A stretch of 64,000 nucleotides of DNA from Caryophanales bacterium UBA4278 (GCA_002395065.1 DGVS01000007.1:62001-126000), one strand, 5' to 3'. Counted from the stretch's first letter, positions 7,706 through 16,772 are shown. Translations and numbers: made by a program. The notes: generated from the sequence alone by a model not told the origin.

Positions 7706-8530
7706 TTATTTTGATCCATCGTTTTTCTTCTTTGCCTTTTTAGTTAATATTTTTTTAATCACCCAAGTTTGAAATCTATCTGGTAAAAAATTGAGCACCT
7801 TTAATAAGAAGTTTCGATTAATTTTGTAAACAAACTTGTTTTTCTTTTTTGAAAGAATTTTTCCAAATAGTTTAGCCAGTTTTTCTGGTGGAATCTTCTT
7901 TGATTCAACAGAATTGACAATCTCATCAAATTTTGTGGCATGTTCTTTAAAAATAACCGTGTTTTGCTTAAAATCCTGGAGTTTTACAAGGGAAATATTT
8001 AGTAAACCAGTATCAATTGCGCCTGGTCGAACAACAACAACTTGGTGTCCAAGAAGCTGTAATTCCATTCTTAATGAATAAGCATATTTGTCTAAGGCTG
8101 CTTTGGTGATCCCATAGATTCCAGTAAATGGAAGAGGATCAATGGTCGCGAGCTCGCTTGTTGTTATGACAACTTTTCCTTTTTTATCTAATAAAGGAAC
8201 AAAACATTTATTAATTCGATAAACACCAAAAAGATTAATATCGTAACTACGAATAAAATCTTCTTCACTCATTTCAATCAGAGAATTTAAATCATAAATT
8301 CCGGCTAAATGGATAATCGCGTCAAATTTGACGCCAATTTGTTTGATTTGGTTAAAGGCATACTCAATCGACTTTGAGTCACGGATATTAACTTGATAAT
8401 AATGAAAGTGTTCTAGTGGCGATGGTTCCTTAATATCAAAACCATAGACTTCATAGCCTTGAGAAATCAATTGCTTAGCAGTGGCAAAACCAATACCGCC
8501 TGAAGCACCAGTAATTAAAACTGCTTTCAT
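7706..8530 (-). CDS. short-chain dehydrogenase/reductase
   Basis: A 274-residue SDR. The cofactor motif TGASGGIG (7-14) is intact, the Ser and YGITK catalytic motif (about 134-145) is present, and the C-terminal basic tail is longer than the minimal SDR core. It probably oxidises or reduces a small alcohol or ketone with NAD(P); the substrate is unknown. A -10-like TATATT lies only 8 bases before the ATG and no Shine-Dalgarno site is visible, so the mRNA may be leaderless. It lies 35 bases downstream of an ATP-grasp gene on the same strand. Confidence 0.88.
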   Translation of the reverse strand: MKAVLITGASGGIGFATAKQLISQGYEVYGFDIKEPSPLEHFHYYQVNIRDSKSIEYAFNQIKQIGVKFDAIIHLAGIYDLNSLIEMSEEDFIRSYDINLFGVYRINKCFVPLLDKKGKVVITTSELATIDPLPFTGIYGITKAALDKYAYSLRMELQLLGHQVVVVRPGAIDTGLLNISLVKLQDFKQNTVIFKEHATKFDEIVNSVESKKIPPEKLAKLFGKILSKKKNKFVYKINRNFLLKVLNFLPDRFQTWVIKKILTKKAKKKNDGSK

Positions 8531-8565
8531 ATATTAGAAATATAGCACATTTGCCAAGAATATTT

Positions 8566-9753
8566 TTATTTTTTCTCGTGGACAAACTTAACAAATGTCT
8601 TCATATCTTTTTCGTTTGTAAAAACCGCAAAATAATATTCATCACCCATCGCAGCTCTAAAAGCATCTGGATAAGAGTCATGTTCAACGATGTGCTCTCC
8701 AAATAATTGTTCGATCTCGTGGTTAGAATGTTGATAATTAAATTCTTTCTTTCTATTGACGCTTACTGCAATTCGGTTACTTTCATAAACTGGACAAACT
8801 TTGTTTCCCACAATTACATCAGCATACGTTTTGTAATAAGAAATATTAGTGGTGAGATTAAGCAAATCTGATGTATTACCACCTGGTGAACGTAGATTTG
8901 CTTCTAATGCGACAATATCACCTTTTTTGCCTAATCCTTGCTTATCCTTTGTCAAAACAAAGAACTCGATATGGAAACAACGTTGTTGCAGTTTAAACGC
9001 CTTGACAACTTTGCAGCCCATATTAAAAAAATCATGATTCATCTTTGTTTTAGCATAGTAATAGACATCCTTATTTTTAGATACGATTTCGGCAATTGGT
9101 GTTGGGAATGTCTCATTAAAACACATCGCCACTTTCGATTTTGCGTCAGTGATTCCATCAAACGAGGTGATATAACCATCAAGGTATTCCTCCATGATGT
9201 ATGGTTCACGAAGTTCTAATTCGTGGAACTTTTTTAGTTCCTCGATATTCTTAATTTTAAATGTATGACTTGCGCCAACACCCGCATCAGGTTTAGCGAA
9301 CACCGGAAAACCAACTTCTTTAGTAAATTCAATTGATTTCTTCAAAGAAGAAACAATGATATAACGAGCAGTCTTTACACCGGCTCGTTTAAAGAACTTC
9401 TTCATTGTTGATTTCTTTTGGCGTACTTCTAAATCAGACGGCCTCATTCCATTAGGAACGTTAAACCATTCACGATATGTCGCATCATTTTTGAGCCAAT
9501 ATTCGTTATTTGATTCAATAAAATCTATTTGTCCATACTTACTTAGTAAGTAACTAATCGTGTTAATCATCCAATCAACACGATTCATATCACTGACAAA
9601 GCAATATTCAGTTAAAGAACTTTTTAATTCATCCGATAAACTTTCAAATGGTTGATCACCAATGCCTAAAACACGGACACCAGCTTTTTTGAGTTCACTA
9701 GCGAAGTGTTCGTATGTTTTCGGGAAGTTTGGAGAGATAAAGATATAGTTCAT
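8566..9753 (-). CDS. ATP-grasp family ligase
   Basis: A 395-residue ATP-grasp protein: an N-terminal pre-ATP-grasp domain (MNYIFISPNFPKTYEHFASE), then VGFPVFAKPDAGVGASHTF (about 150-168) as the ATP-binding lysine and glycine-rich loop, EEYLDGY further on, and EANLRSPGGN (about 290-299) as the metal-binding Glu/Asn region. Members join a carboxylate to an amine or thiol through an acyl phosphate. The substrate cannot be read from sequence. The SDR gene follows on the same strand, so the two may act together. Confidence 0.85.
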   Translation of the reverse strand: MNYIFISPNFPKTYEHFASELKKAGVRVLGIGDQPFESLSDELKSSLTEYCFVSDMNRVDWMINTISYLLSKYGQIDFIESNNEYWLKNDATYREWFNVPNGMRPSDLEVRQKKSTMKKFFKRAGVKTARYIIVSSLKKSIEFTKEVGFPVFAKPDAGVGASHTFKIKNIEELKKFHELELREPYIMEEYLDGYITSFDGITDAKSKVAMCFNETFPTPIAEIVSKNKDVYYYAKTKMNHDFFNMGCKVVKAFKLQQRCFHIEFFVLTKDKQGLGKKGDIVALEANLRSPGGNTSDLLNLTTNISYYKTYADVIVGNKVCPVYESNRIAVSVNRKKEFNYQHSNHEIEQLFGEHIVEHDSYPDAFRAAMGDEYYFAVFTNEKDMKTFVKFVHEKK

Positions 9754-9858
9754 AATCGGAGTGTTATTTTATACCTCTTTCTAAAAAAAGAAAGAACTTT
9801 CTAATTTTTCTTAATATTACAAGTTTGTTTTGGTAAAATACTTGCGAGGTAAATAACT

Positions 9859-10689
9859 ATGTCTCGTGCTGATCAAATTTTTGTCGAAAACATGAAGGAT
9901 ATTTTAGAAAATGGTTTCTGGGATACAGACCTTCCAGTTCGCCCACATTGGGAAGATGGAACTCCAGCCCACACCGTCAAAAAATTCTGCATTGTTAATC
10001 GCTATAATCTTCAAGAAGAATTACCAATTCTCACGATTCGTCGTACAGCATTTAAATCATGCCTAGATGAACTACTTTGGATTTGGCAAAAGAAATCCAA
10101 CAATATTCATGATTTAAACTCCCACATCTGGGATAGCTGGGCTGATGAAAATGGTTCAATTGGTAAAGCCTATGGCTACCAACTTGCTAAAAAAAGCATT
10201 TATCCAGAAGGCGAATTCGACCAAGTTGATCGCGTTCTTTATGATTTAAAACATAACCCACAATCACGTCGAATCATGACTAATATTTATAACTTTGAAG
10301 ACCTTCATGAAATGGGGCTTTATCCATGCGCTTATTCGATGACTTTCAATGTTAGTGGTGATACTTTGAATGGTATTCTCAATCAAAGAAGTAATGATAT
10401 GCTTACCGCAAATAACTGGAACGTGCTGCAATATTCACTTCTTTTAATGATGTTTGCCCAAGTTTCTGGTTTAAAACCAGGAACACTTGTTCATGTCATT
10501 GCTGACGCTCACATCTATGACCGTCACGTTGATATCGTGAAAGAAATTATCAAAAAACCACAACATCCAGCTCCAAAACTAATAATGGATAAATCGATTA
10601 AGAACTTCTACGACTTCACAGTGGATAGTTTTAAACTCGTTGATTACGAGTATGAAAAACTCGATAAAAAGATTCCAGTCGCAATCTAA
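9859..10689 (+). CDS. thyA: thymidylate synthase
   Basis: A 276-residue ThyA that methylates dUMP to dTMP with methylene-tetrahydrofolate. The catalytic cysteine is Cys157 in LYPCAYS, the phosphate-binding SRR is at 136-138, and QRSNDML followed by HVIADAHIYDRH forms the nucleotide and folate pocket. Length is typical. GAGG lies upstream of the ATG. The dihydrofolate reductase gene follows after 8 bases, the classic pairing because ThyA generates the dihydrofolate that FolA recycles. Confidence 0.97.
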   Translation: MSRADQIFVENMKDILENGFWDTDLPVRPHWEDGTPAHTVKKFCIVNRYNLQEELPILTIRRTAFKSCLDELLWIWQKKSNNIHDLNSHIWDSWADENGSIGKAYGYQLAKKSIYPEGEFDQVDRVLYDLKHNPQSRRIMTNIYNFEDLHEMGLYPCAYSMTFNVSGDTLNGILNQRSNDMLTANNWNVLQYSLLLMMFAQVSGLKPGTLVHVIADAHIYDRHVDIVKEIIKKPQHPAPKLIMDKSIKNFYDFTVDSFKLVDYEYEKLDKKIPVAI

Positions 10690-10697
10690 TTAAATCT

Positions 10698-11207
10698 ATG
10701 ATTTACTTTATTCTTTGTGTCGATAAAAAGTTTGGGATCGGAAAGAAAAACGATCTCCTCTTTCATCTACCAAAAGATATGGCTTTCTTCCGGGAGAAGA
10801 CCAAAGGTCACGCTGTGGCGATGGGTGAAAACACCTTACTCTCATTCCCTGGTCAAAAACCTCTTCCAAAGAGAACAAATATTGTTCTAAGTCAAGACAA
10901 GAGTCACAATTATGAAGGTGTGATAAATGTCCATGACTTCCAAGAATTCCTTCGTTTAGTTAAGGAACACTCTAAAGAAGACGTGTTCGTGATTGGAGGG
11001 GCTTCGATTTATCACCAAACTCTTCCTTATGTCGACGGTGTCTACTTAACCAAAGTTGACGCCGATGGTGGAGCAGAGCTTTTCTTCGATAATATCGATG
11101 AAATCGGAACATTTGAGTGTGTTTCTAGCTCAGAACCTCTTGATGATAACGGATACAAAATCCGTTTCTGTTATTATAAAAACAACGCTAAAATAGACAT
11201 TGAATAA
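10698..11207 (+). CDS. folA: dihydrofolate reductase
   Basis: A 169-residue DHFR. The N-terminal IGKKNDLLFHLPKDMAFFRE carries the acidic active-site residue after LP, and FVIGGASIYHQTLPYVD is the conserved GG and Tyr region that binds NADPH. It reduces dihydrofolate to tetrahydrofolate. It is co-transcribed with thyA (8-base gap) and ends in a terminator whose stem begins in its stop codon. Confidence 0.96.
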   Translation: MIYFILCVDKKFGIGKKNDLLFHLPKDMAFFREKTKGHAVAMGENTLLSFPGQKPLPKRTNIVLSQDKSHNYEGVINVHDFQEFLRLVKEHSKEDVFVIGGASIYHQTLPYVDGVYLTKVDADGGAELFFDNIDEIGTFECVSSSEPLDDNGYKIRFCYYKNNAKIDIE

Positions 11208-11242
11208 AGACAAGTAAAATTGATAAAAGACTTGTCTTTTTC
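11206..11242 (+). terminator. terminator of thyA-folA
   Basis: A 10-bp perfect stem AAAGACAAGT/ACTTGTCTTT with a T-run. It overlaps the folA stop codon. Confidence 0.88.
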
Positions 11243-11297
11243 TTTTACTTGTATAATATAATGACCTTATGCGTCCCTTTATAAAGGAGATTCATTT

Positions 11298-11729
11298 ATG
11301 AAAAAACCAACCGGTATTAGTTTAAAAAATAAAACTCTCGTCATTGGTTGTGGCCAACTTGGTGCAACAATCGCGAATAAATTTTCAAAAGAAGGTAAGA
11401 ACATTTTAATTGTTGACGAATCGGAAAAATCATTCGAAAGACTTAGCGAAGACTTTTCTGGTTACACAATTGTTGGAGAATGTACCGACCTAGAAGTTCT
11501 TGAACAAGCCTATATTAAATCCTCTAAGGAAGTCGTTGTCGTCACCGGTGATGACTCGATTAATGTTTTAGTCGCTACAATTGCGAAAAAACTTTATAAC
11601 GTTCCAAACGTCTATGTTCGTCTCTCTGACCCAGATAACGAAATCCTTTTAAAAGGATTAGGCGTGAAAGTTATCTTCCCACTCGAACTTTCCTTCGATA
11701 AATTTAACTTAATGAGAGGAGGTAAATAA
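11298..11729 (+). CDS. TrkA-N domain protein, potassium uptake (N-terminal half)
   Basis: A 143-residue protein made of a single RCK/TrkA-N Rossmann domain with an intact nucleotide-binding loop (GCGQLGATIA, about 18-27) and the acidic residue at the end of strand 2 (IVDES). It lacks the usual TrkA-C domain. The next gene supplies a second, degenerate TrkA-N plus TrkA-C, so the two together look like a split TrkA. It would gate the TrkH channel encoded two genes downstream. AAAGGAG precedes the ATG. Confidence 0.88.
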   Translation: MKKPTGISLKNKTLVIGCGQLGATIANKFSKEGKNILIVDESEKSFERLSEDFSGYTIVGECTDLEVLEQAYIKSSKEVVVVTGDDSINVLVATIAKKLYNVPNVYVRLSDPDNEILLKGLGVKVIFPLELSFDKFNLMRGGK

Positions 11730-11731
11730 TT

Positions 11732-12397
11732 ATGAAGATCGTTATTGCTAACGGAAACCATGCTGCTGACTATGTCATTGGCATCTATAAGAATCATAAG
11801 AAACACCAAATTATTCTCATTAATGATAATAAAGATAGTGTTAAATACCTCTCTGATAAGAACAATATTCCAGTTCTTTATGGACATCCTCATAAAAAGG
11901 AAGTCCTTGAACAAGCTAAAATTAGAGACTGCGATATCTTTATGGCATTAGGCTATAAAGATGCCGATAACTTTGTTGCTTGCTTATTAGCTAAGAAAGC
12001 ATTTGGAGCACGTAAAACAATTTGTACGGTCTCCAACCCAAAAAACGTTACTCTCTTTAGAGACCTTGGCATTGATTCAGTTATTTCATCAACAGCTCTT
12101 CTTGCTGACTCTTTAATTGCTGAATCTTCCTTAGAAGACTTCATCAAACAAGTTTCTATCGAAGATAACTCCATTGTCATGGTTGAAATTGTTGTGAAAG
12201 ACACATACCACATTTCAAGACGTCGTATTATGGATATTGATTTTCCAAAAACCGGAACAATTTCCTGTATTTACCGTAAACCTCACGCCATTATTCCTAA
12301 TGGTCAAACAGTTATCCTTCCAAAGGATAAACTTGTTATCGTGACAACCCCTGAAGAAAAGGATGCCATTATTAAATTCGTCCAAACCGCTGAATAA
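11732..12397 (+). CDS. TrkA family protein, degenerate TrkA-N plus TrkA-C
   Basis: A 221-residue regulatory subunit for potassium uptake. Residues 1-130 have the TrkA-N fold but the nucleotide loop reads ANGNHAADYV, without the Gly-x-Gly-x-x-Gly pattern, and probably does not bind NAD(H) in the normal way. Residues 140-221 are TrkA-C like. It lies 2 bases after the intact TrkA-N gene and 2 bases before trkH, so all three products likely form one complex. GAGGAGG upstream fits strong translation. Confidence 0.88.
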   Translation: MKIVIANGNHAADYVIGIYKNHKKHQIILINDNKDSVKYLSDKNNIPVLYGHPHKKEVLEQAKIRDCDIFMALGYKDADNFVACLLAKKAFGARKTICTVSNPKNVTLFRDLGIDSVISSTALLADSLIAESSLEDFIKQVSIEDNSIVMVEIVVKDTYHISRRRIMDIDFPKTGTISCIYRKPHAIIPNGQTVILPKDKLVIVTTPEEKDAIIKFVQTAE

Positions 12398-12399
12398 AA

Positions 12400-13896
12400 A
12401 TGAAAAAAGTTGCTAGTGGATATCGATTAGTTTTTGGATACTTAGGGATTTTCCTAGTTTTCATTTCGATCATTACCTTCTTACCTTTGGTAATGCTAAT
12501 TTTCTATCCAAATGAAAGTGGAGTGTGGTGGCATTTTACTGTTCCTGGTGGAGCAAGTTTAATCTTCGGATTACTCCTATACTTTTTATTGTTGTTTAGA
12601 AAAGATCGTGCTCGATTAGGAAAACACCAAGACCAAGTTATCTTGGTTTCGCTATGGATTTTAGCAATTTTAATTTGCTCTTTACCATTTGTTTTTAGTG
12701 GTAAAATGACCTTCACTGAAGCAGTGTTTGAAACAACTAGTGGCTTTGCCACAATTGGTTTAACTCGTTTCACCATGTGGGATAGCCACGTCTTCATCTT
12801 CTATCGAAGCTTACTCCTCTTCTTTGGTGGAGTTGGTTTGGTCTTAATTATTACATCCGCGTTAAGTGATCGTTATGGATTACGCTTATACATCGCGGAA
12901 GGTCATAACGATAAGTTAATGCCAAACCTGACAAAGTCAGCTCGACTTATTTTAGGCATCTATATTCTTTACATTTTCTTAGGAACAGTTGCTTTCATTA
13001 TCTCTGGAATGAGCGCCTTTGATGCGATTAACCATTCGATTGCCGCGATTGCAACAGGTGGATTCTCCTCTCTTCCAGGTGGATTAATGGCTGCCGGTGG
13101 AAACCAAACAGCAAACCAAATCATTTGCTCAGTCTTAATGCTTCTTGGTGGAACAAACTTCCTCATTCACCTATTCCTTATTACTGGTAAATTCAAACGA
13201 GTTTTCAAGGATCTTGAAATCCGTTTCTTTGGTGTTTTATCTTGCATCATGATTCCTCTATTTGTCGTGTCATTCCTTGTTGGTCCAAGTGGATTTAGTT
13301 TCGGTGAGTCACTTAGCTATGGTGTCTTTACTTATATTTCCGCGATTACAACATCCGGATTTACAAATGTTCCTGCAACTTACGCATTTGGCGCAACTTC
13401 AACAGTTGGTACAACATTCTTAGTTATTATGATGTGTATTATCGGTGGTGGAATGGGTTCCACAGCTGGTGGTGCAAAACAATATCGAGTTGCTCTAGCA
13501 TTTAAAGCTTTCCATTGGAATTTACGTGAAAGAAGCGCATCAAAGAACATGTTTTATCCGAAACGCGTTTATCGTTGTGGACAATCTCGTATTGTTGAAC
13601 AAGGCGAGATTAGTGAAGCTTATGGCTATATCTTACTTTATATCGTGACGTTATTTACTGGAACATTTCTTGTCATGGTTTTTGGTGGTGGACATTTCTC
13701 CTTTGGAGAATGTGCCTTCGAATTTGCTAACGCCTTATCATCCACAGGCATGTCTTGTGGTTTAACTACGCAAGCCAATAATGCCATGCTTTGGACAATG
13801 ACCTTAGGTATGTTTGCCGGACGTCTTGAAATTATCCCAATTTACTACATGTTCTATCGAATTGGACATGATATCTTTAGAAAGGAGATTGATTAA
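12400..13896 (+). CDS. trkH: TrkH-type potassium uptake channel
   Basis: A 498-residue membrane protein with the fourfold M1-P-M2 repeats of the TrkH/KtrB superfamily. Filter-like segments are visible as TTSGFATIGLT, IATGGFSSLPGG, TTSGFTNVPAT and SSTGMSCGLT; GGGMGSTAGGAKQYR is the conserved stretch near the intramembrane gating loop. It imports K+ and is regulated by the two TrkA-like proteins encoded just upstream. The YqeY-like gene follows after 2 bases, so the operon continues. Confidence 0.94.
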   Translation: MKKVASGYRLVFGYLGIFLVFISIITFLPLVMLIFYPNESGVWWHFTVPGGASLIFGLLLYFLLLFRKDRARLGKHQDQVILVSLWILAILICSLPFVFSGKMTFTEAVFETTSGFATIGLTRFTMWDSHVFIFYRSLLLFFGGVGLVLIITSALSDRYGLRLYIAEGHNDKLMPNLTKSARLILGIYILYIFLGTVAFIISGMSAFDAINHSIAAIATGGFSSLPGGLMAAGGNQTANQIICSVLMLLGGTNFLIHLFLITGKFKRVFKDLEIRFFGVLSCIMIPLFVVSFLVGPSGFSFGESLSYGVFTYISAITTSGFTNVPATYAFGATSTVGTTFLVIMMCIIGGGMGSTAGGAKQYRVALAFKAFHWNLRERSASKNMFYPKRVYRCGQSRIVEQGEISEAYGYILLYIVTLFTGTFLVMVFGGGHFSFGECAFEFANALSSTGMSCGLTTQANNAMLWTMTLGMFAGRLEIIPIYYMFYRIGHDIFRKEID

Positions 13897-13898
13897 CT

Positions 13899-14321
13899 AT
13901 GTTAATTAATGAACTTGAACAAGTTAATATCGCCGCTTTAAAAGCCCATGACCAAGTCACTCGTGCTGTTTTAAGCGTCGTTATCAATCGTTACCGTATG
14001 AACGCGATTGAACTTAAATCGCAAGGCAAAGAAGCAACTGATGCTGATTTAATCAAAATTATTTCCAAAGTCATCAAAGAACTTGACGAAGAAAAAGAAG
14101 GAAACATCAAGACTGGTCGAGTCGAAGCTGCTCAAGCAATCGACAAGCAAAAAACCGTCATTGAAAAGTATCTTCCAAAGATGATGAGCGAAGACGAAAT
14201 TCGTGCTGTCATTGCTAAACTTGAAGATAAATCAATCCCATCTGTGATGAAGCATTTCAAGGCCAATTATGATGGCCAAGCCGATATGGCTCTTGTGAGC
14301 AAAATTGCTCGTGGACAATAA
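13899..14321 (+). CDS. GatB/YqeY domain-containing protein
   Basis: A 140-residue YqeY-like protein: the central DADLIKIISKVIKELDEEKE and C-terminal KYLPKMMSEDEIRAVIAKLE follow the family pattern, which resembles the tRNA-binding tail of GatB. The molecular role is not established. It is the last gene of the TrkA-TrkA-TrkH operon (2-base gap), with a terminator behind it. Family call good, function uncertain. Confidence 0.88.
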   Translation: MLINELEQVNIAALKAHDQVTRAVLSVVINRYRMNAIELKSQGKEATDADLIKIISKVIKELDEEKEGNIKTGRVEAAQAIDKQKTVIEKYLPKMMSEDEIRAVIAKLEDKSIPSVMKHFKANYDGQADMALVSKIARGQ

Positions 14322-14336
14322 AAAGCAAAAACAGAA

Positions 14337-14367
14337 AGTTAACCGAGAATTGCTGGTTAATTTTTTG
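14337..14367 (+). terminator. terminator with GAGAATTGCT loop
   Basis: An 8-bp stem AGTTAACC/GGTTAATT around the loop GAGAATTGCT with a run of six T. The loop again carries the recurrent AATTGCTGG motif. Confidence 0.9.
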
Positions 14368-14396
14368 TAAAAGTACCGCAAAACCCCAATATTTCT

Positions 14397-15461
14397 ATGA
14401 ATAAAAAATCACGGTCAATTCTAGTAATTTCTCTAACATCGGTTGTTAGTTTAGCACTTGGTGTTTTTGGTTATATTTATTTCTCTTTCCTCCATCATTA
14501 CAAAGGTAAAACTGTTGTATGTGAATGGAATGAAACAGACACTTTTGACATTAACTCATTACCAACTGTTGAAGTGAAAAAAGGGCAAGATTTCAAGATC
14601 TTAAACTTTGCTGATATTCAACTTAGTGACACGGAAAATATGTTCAATATGAACCGCATCCACAAGGAAATGTCATACTTAGTTAAACAAACGAAACCAG
14701 ATTTAATCACTTTAACCGGTGATCAAACATGGTTTAATGAAAACCGCACTTCGTTGCTTAGTGTCATCAACTGGTTGGATAGCTTTAAAATTCCATACGC
14801 TCCAATTTTTGGAAACCATGATTTTGGAAATCCAGGTCATACAGCGGTGGCGACACCAAATTACTGCTGTGAGAAGTATGAGGATGGAAAATACTCTTTA
14901 TTTAGAAGAGGCCCAACCAACATCGATTCATTAGGTAACTATGTTGTGCGTGTCGTTAAGGATAACCGAACATTTTCCTTACTTTACATGGTTGACTCCG
15001 GGGTAAATGATCGAATCAACGATAAACAAATCTCCTATTTCAATTGGATTGCTCAAGGTGTTAAAGAACATGATGGAGATTTCCCAAAGAAAAGCTATGC
15101 TTTCATGCATAAACCTCTTCCAGAATACATTGATGCTTATAAAGCCCATGAAAAAGGCTATCCATACACTGAAACACGTGGAGAAATGTATAACTATTAT
15201 TACTTGGGAGGCAGTGAACAAAATGGATTCTTTAGCTTTGCTAAGTCAATTGGAATATCCGATATCGTTGCTGGACATCAACATGGAAATTGTTTCTCTA
15301 TTCGCTACCAAAATGTTTGGTTAACTTCCGCACTTAAAACCGGGGAATTTGGTGGATTTATTGATAAAGATGGTGTCTATTTAAATGGAGCATCCTTATT
15401 TACATATAATGGCTTTGAATCTTCTTTAAAAAATATTTTCGTTACGAAAGGAAAATTCTAG
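14397..15461 (+). CDS. membrane-anchored metallophosphoesterase
   Basis: A 354-residue calcineurin-like phosphoesterase with an N-terminal membrane anchor (residues 8-30), so the catalytic domain lies outside the cell. Metal-ligand motifs appear in order: FADIQLSD (Gln where DxH is usual), TGDQTW, FGNHDFG, FMHKPLPEY and AGHQHGNCFS. The Gln in the first motif is a known variant. It probably hydrolyses a phosphomonoester or phosphodiester; the substrate is unknown. No clear Shine-Dalgarno site precedes the ATG. Confidence 0.88.
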   Translation: MNKKSRSILVISLTSVVSLALGVFGYIYFSFLHHYKGKTVVCEWNETDTFDINSLPTVEVKKGQDFKILNFADIQLSDTENMFNMNRIHKEMSYLVKQTKPDLITLTGDQTWFNENRTSLLSVINWLDSFKIPYAPIFGNHDFGNPGHTAVATPNYCCEKYEDGKYSLFRRGPTNIDSLGNYVVRVVKDNRTFSLLYMVDSGVNDRINDKQISYFNWIAQGVKEHDGDFPKKSYAFMHKPLPEYIDAYKAHEKGYPYTETRGEMYNYYYLGGSEQNGFFSFAKSIGISDIVAGHQHGNCFSIRYQNVWLTSALKTGEFGGFIDKDGVYLNGASLFTYNGFESSLKNIFVTKGKF

Positions 15462-15476
15462 TTCAAGAAATATTTA

Positions 15477-15505
15477 TTGAGATTGATAGATTTAATATCT
15501 ATAAT
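15477..15505 (+). promoter_or_regulatory. promoter of tRNA-Trp
   Basis: TTGAGA at 15477-15482 and TATAAT at 15500-15505 are 17 bases apart and 12 bases upstream of the tRNA. Confidence 0.7.
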
Positions 15506-15517
15506 ATTTTTCGCACC

Positions 15518-15590
15518 GGGGGTGTCGTACAATGGTAGTACAACGGTCTCCAAAACCGCTAATAAGGGTTCGATTCCTTTCACCCCCGCC
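15518..15590 (+). tRNA. tRNA-Trp (CCA)
   Basis: A cloverleaf with acceptor GGGGGTG/CACCCCC, anticodon loop CTCCAAA (anticodon CCA) and T-loop TTCGATT, resembling Bacillus tRNA-Trp. One pair of the anticodon stem is mismatched (A-C). The discriminator G at 15588 is followed by CCC, not CCA. Only the CCA anticodon is seen, in keeping with TGA being a stop codon here. Confidence 0.94.
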
Positions 15591-15597
15591 CAAAATT

Positions 15598-15629
15598 AAA
15601 CAGATTCTTAATGGAATCTGTTTTATTTT
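15598..15629 (+). terminator. terminator of tRNA-Trp
   Basis: The 10-bp stem AAACAGATTC/GAATCTGTTT with a short loop is followed by a T-rich tract. Confidence 0.85.
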
Positions 15630-15750
15630 TCAATAAATTCATTTGTAATTTGTGCAGCAACTTGCTGCTGAATTTCATTTTATCTAGACTATTTAAACAG
15701 ATATTAATAAAATATTAATAGAAAAGAAATATTAAATATAAGAGTAAGTT

Positions 15751-16755
15751 ATGAACAAAGAAATACTCGAAAAAGGTAAAGAGCTTTATAATGCTAAAGA
15801 ATATTACGAATGTGCGAAGTATCTTTTACAGTGTCTCGATACTAACGATGTAGAAGCAATGCACATGATTGCGATCATTTATTACCATGGTTTTGGAACC
15901 GAAACTGACCGAATCGAAGCACTCAAATGGTATTTAAAAGCTGCTGTCGCAGGTAACTACAAGTCTCAATATAACCTCGGTGTCATTTATGACAAAGGCG
16001 AGTGTGATGTCGAAAAAAACTATGAAAGAGCCCACCAGTGGTTTTTAAAATCTGCTGAGCAAGGTTTTCCAAAAGCGATGAACCAAGTTGGTTGGTCTTA
16101 CGAGTACGGAAGAGGAGTCGAAAAGGACTTTAAGGAAGCTGCTAAGTGGTACAAAAAAGGTGCTGAACTTGGTGATAAATTTGCACAATTCAATCTCGCA
16201 GGTCTTTATTATGATGGTCGCGGTGTAGAACAAAACAAAGAAGAAGCATTTCAATGGTTTTTAAAATCTGCTGAGCAAGGTTATACTCCGGCTCAAGTCA
16301 AAGTCGCTAAACTTTATGAAAATGGCGAAGGTGTTAACAAAAATCCAGAACAAGTTTTCCAATGGTATAAAAAAGCAGCTGAAAATGAAGATGACGAAGG
16401 CATGGTAAATCTCGCTAGTTGTTACTATAGCGGATATGGTGTAAAACAAAGCCATGAAGAGGCCGCTAAGTGGTATCTCAGAGCCGCAACATATGAGAAT
16501 AATCTTGCTGAATATAACTTAGCCATCCTTTATATTAAAGGAGAAGGAGTTCCCCAAAACTTTGATAAAGGAGTCTATTGGATGGAAATGGCTGCCGAAC
16601 ATGGTCGCGCCAGCGCCCAATATTACCTTGGTACTTTTTATGAAGATGGTAAATTCGGTGTTCGGCAGGATATAAAGAAAGCTTATTATTGGTTTAAGAA
16701 AGCTTCCTTACAGGGTCACGAAAAAGCTAAAGGCAAGATGTCTATTTGGCAATAA
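15751..16755 (+). CDS. Sel1-repeat (TPR-like) protein
   Basis: A 334-residue cytoplasmic protein built almost entirely of Sel1-like repeats, roughly eight units of about 36 residues from residue 37 onward, each with an A-x-x-x-L-G/A-x-x-Y core followed by a G-x-G-V-x-x-x turn and a W-x-x-K-A/S-A motif. Such solenoids mediate protein-protein contacts. No enzymatic domain is seen. The repeats are similar enough at DNA level (for example around 16036-16086 and 16254-16290) to allow recombination. Partner unknown. Confidence 0.9.
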   Translation: MNKEILEKGKELYNAKEYYECAKYLLQCLDTNDVEAMHMIAIIYYHGFGTETDRIEALKWYLKAAVAGNYKSQYNLGVIYDKGECDVEKNYERAHQWFLKSAEQGFPKAMNQVGWSYEYGRGVEKDFKEAAKWYKKGAELGDKFAQFNLAGLYYDGRGVEQNKEEAFQWFLKSAEQGYTPAQVKVAKLYENGEGVNKNPEQVFQWYKKAAENEDDEGMVNLASCYYSGYGVKQSHEEAAKWYLRAATYENNLAEYNLAILYIKGEGVPQNFDKGVYWMEMAAEHGRASAQYYLGTFYEDGKFGVRQDIKKAYYWFKKASLQGHEKAKGKMSIWQ

Positions 16756-16772
16756 ATTCAAGAGGAACTGAT

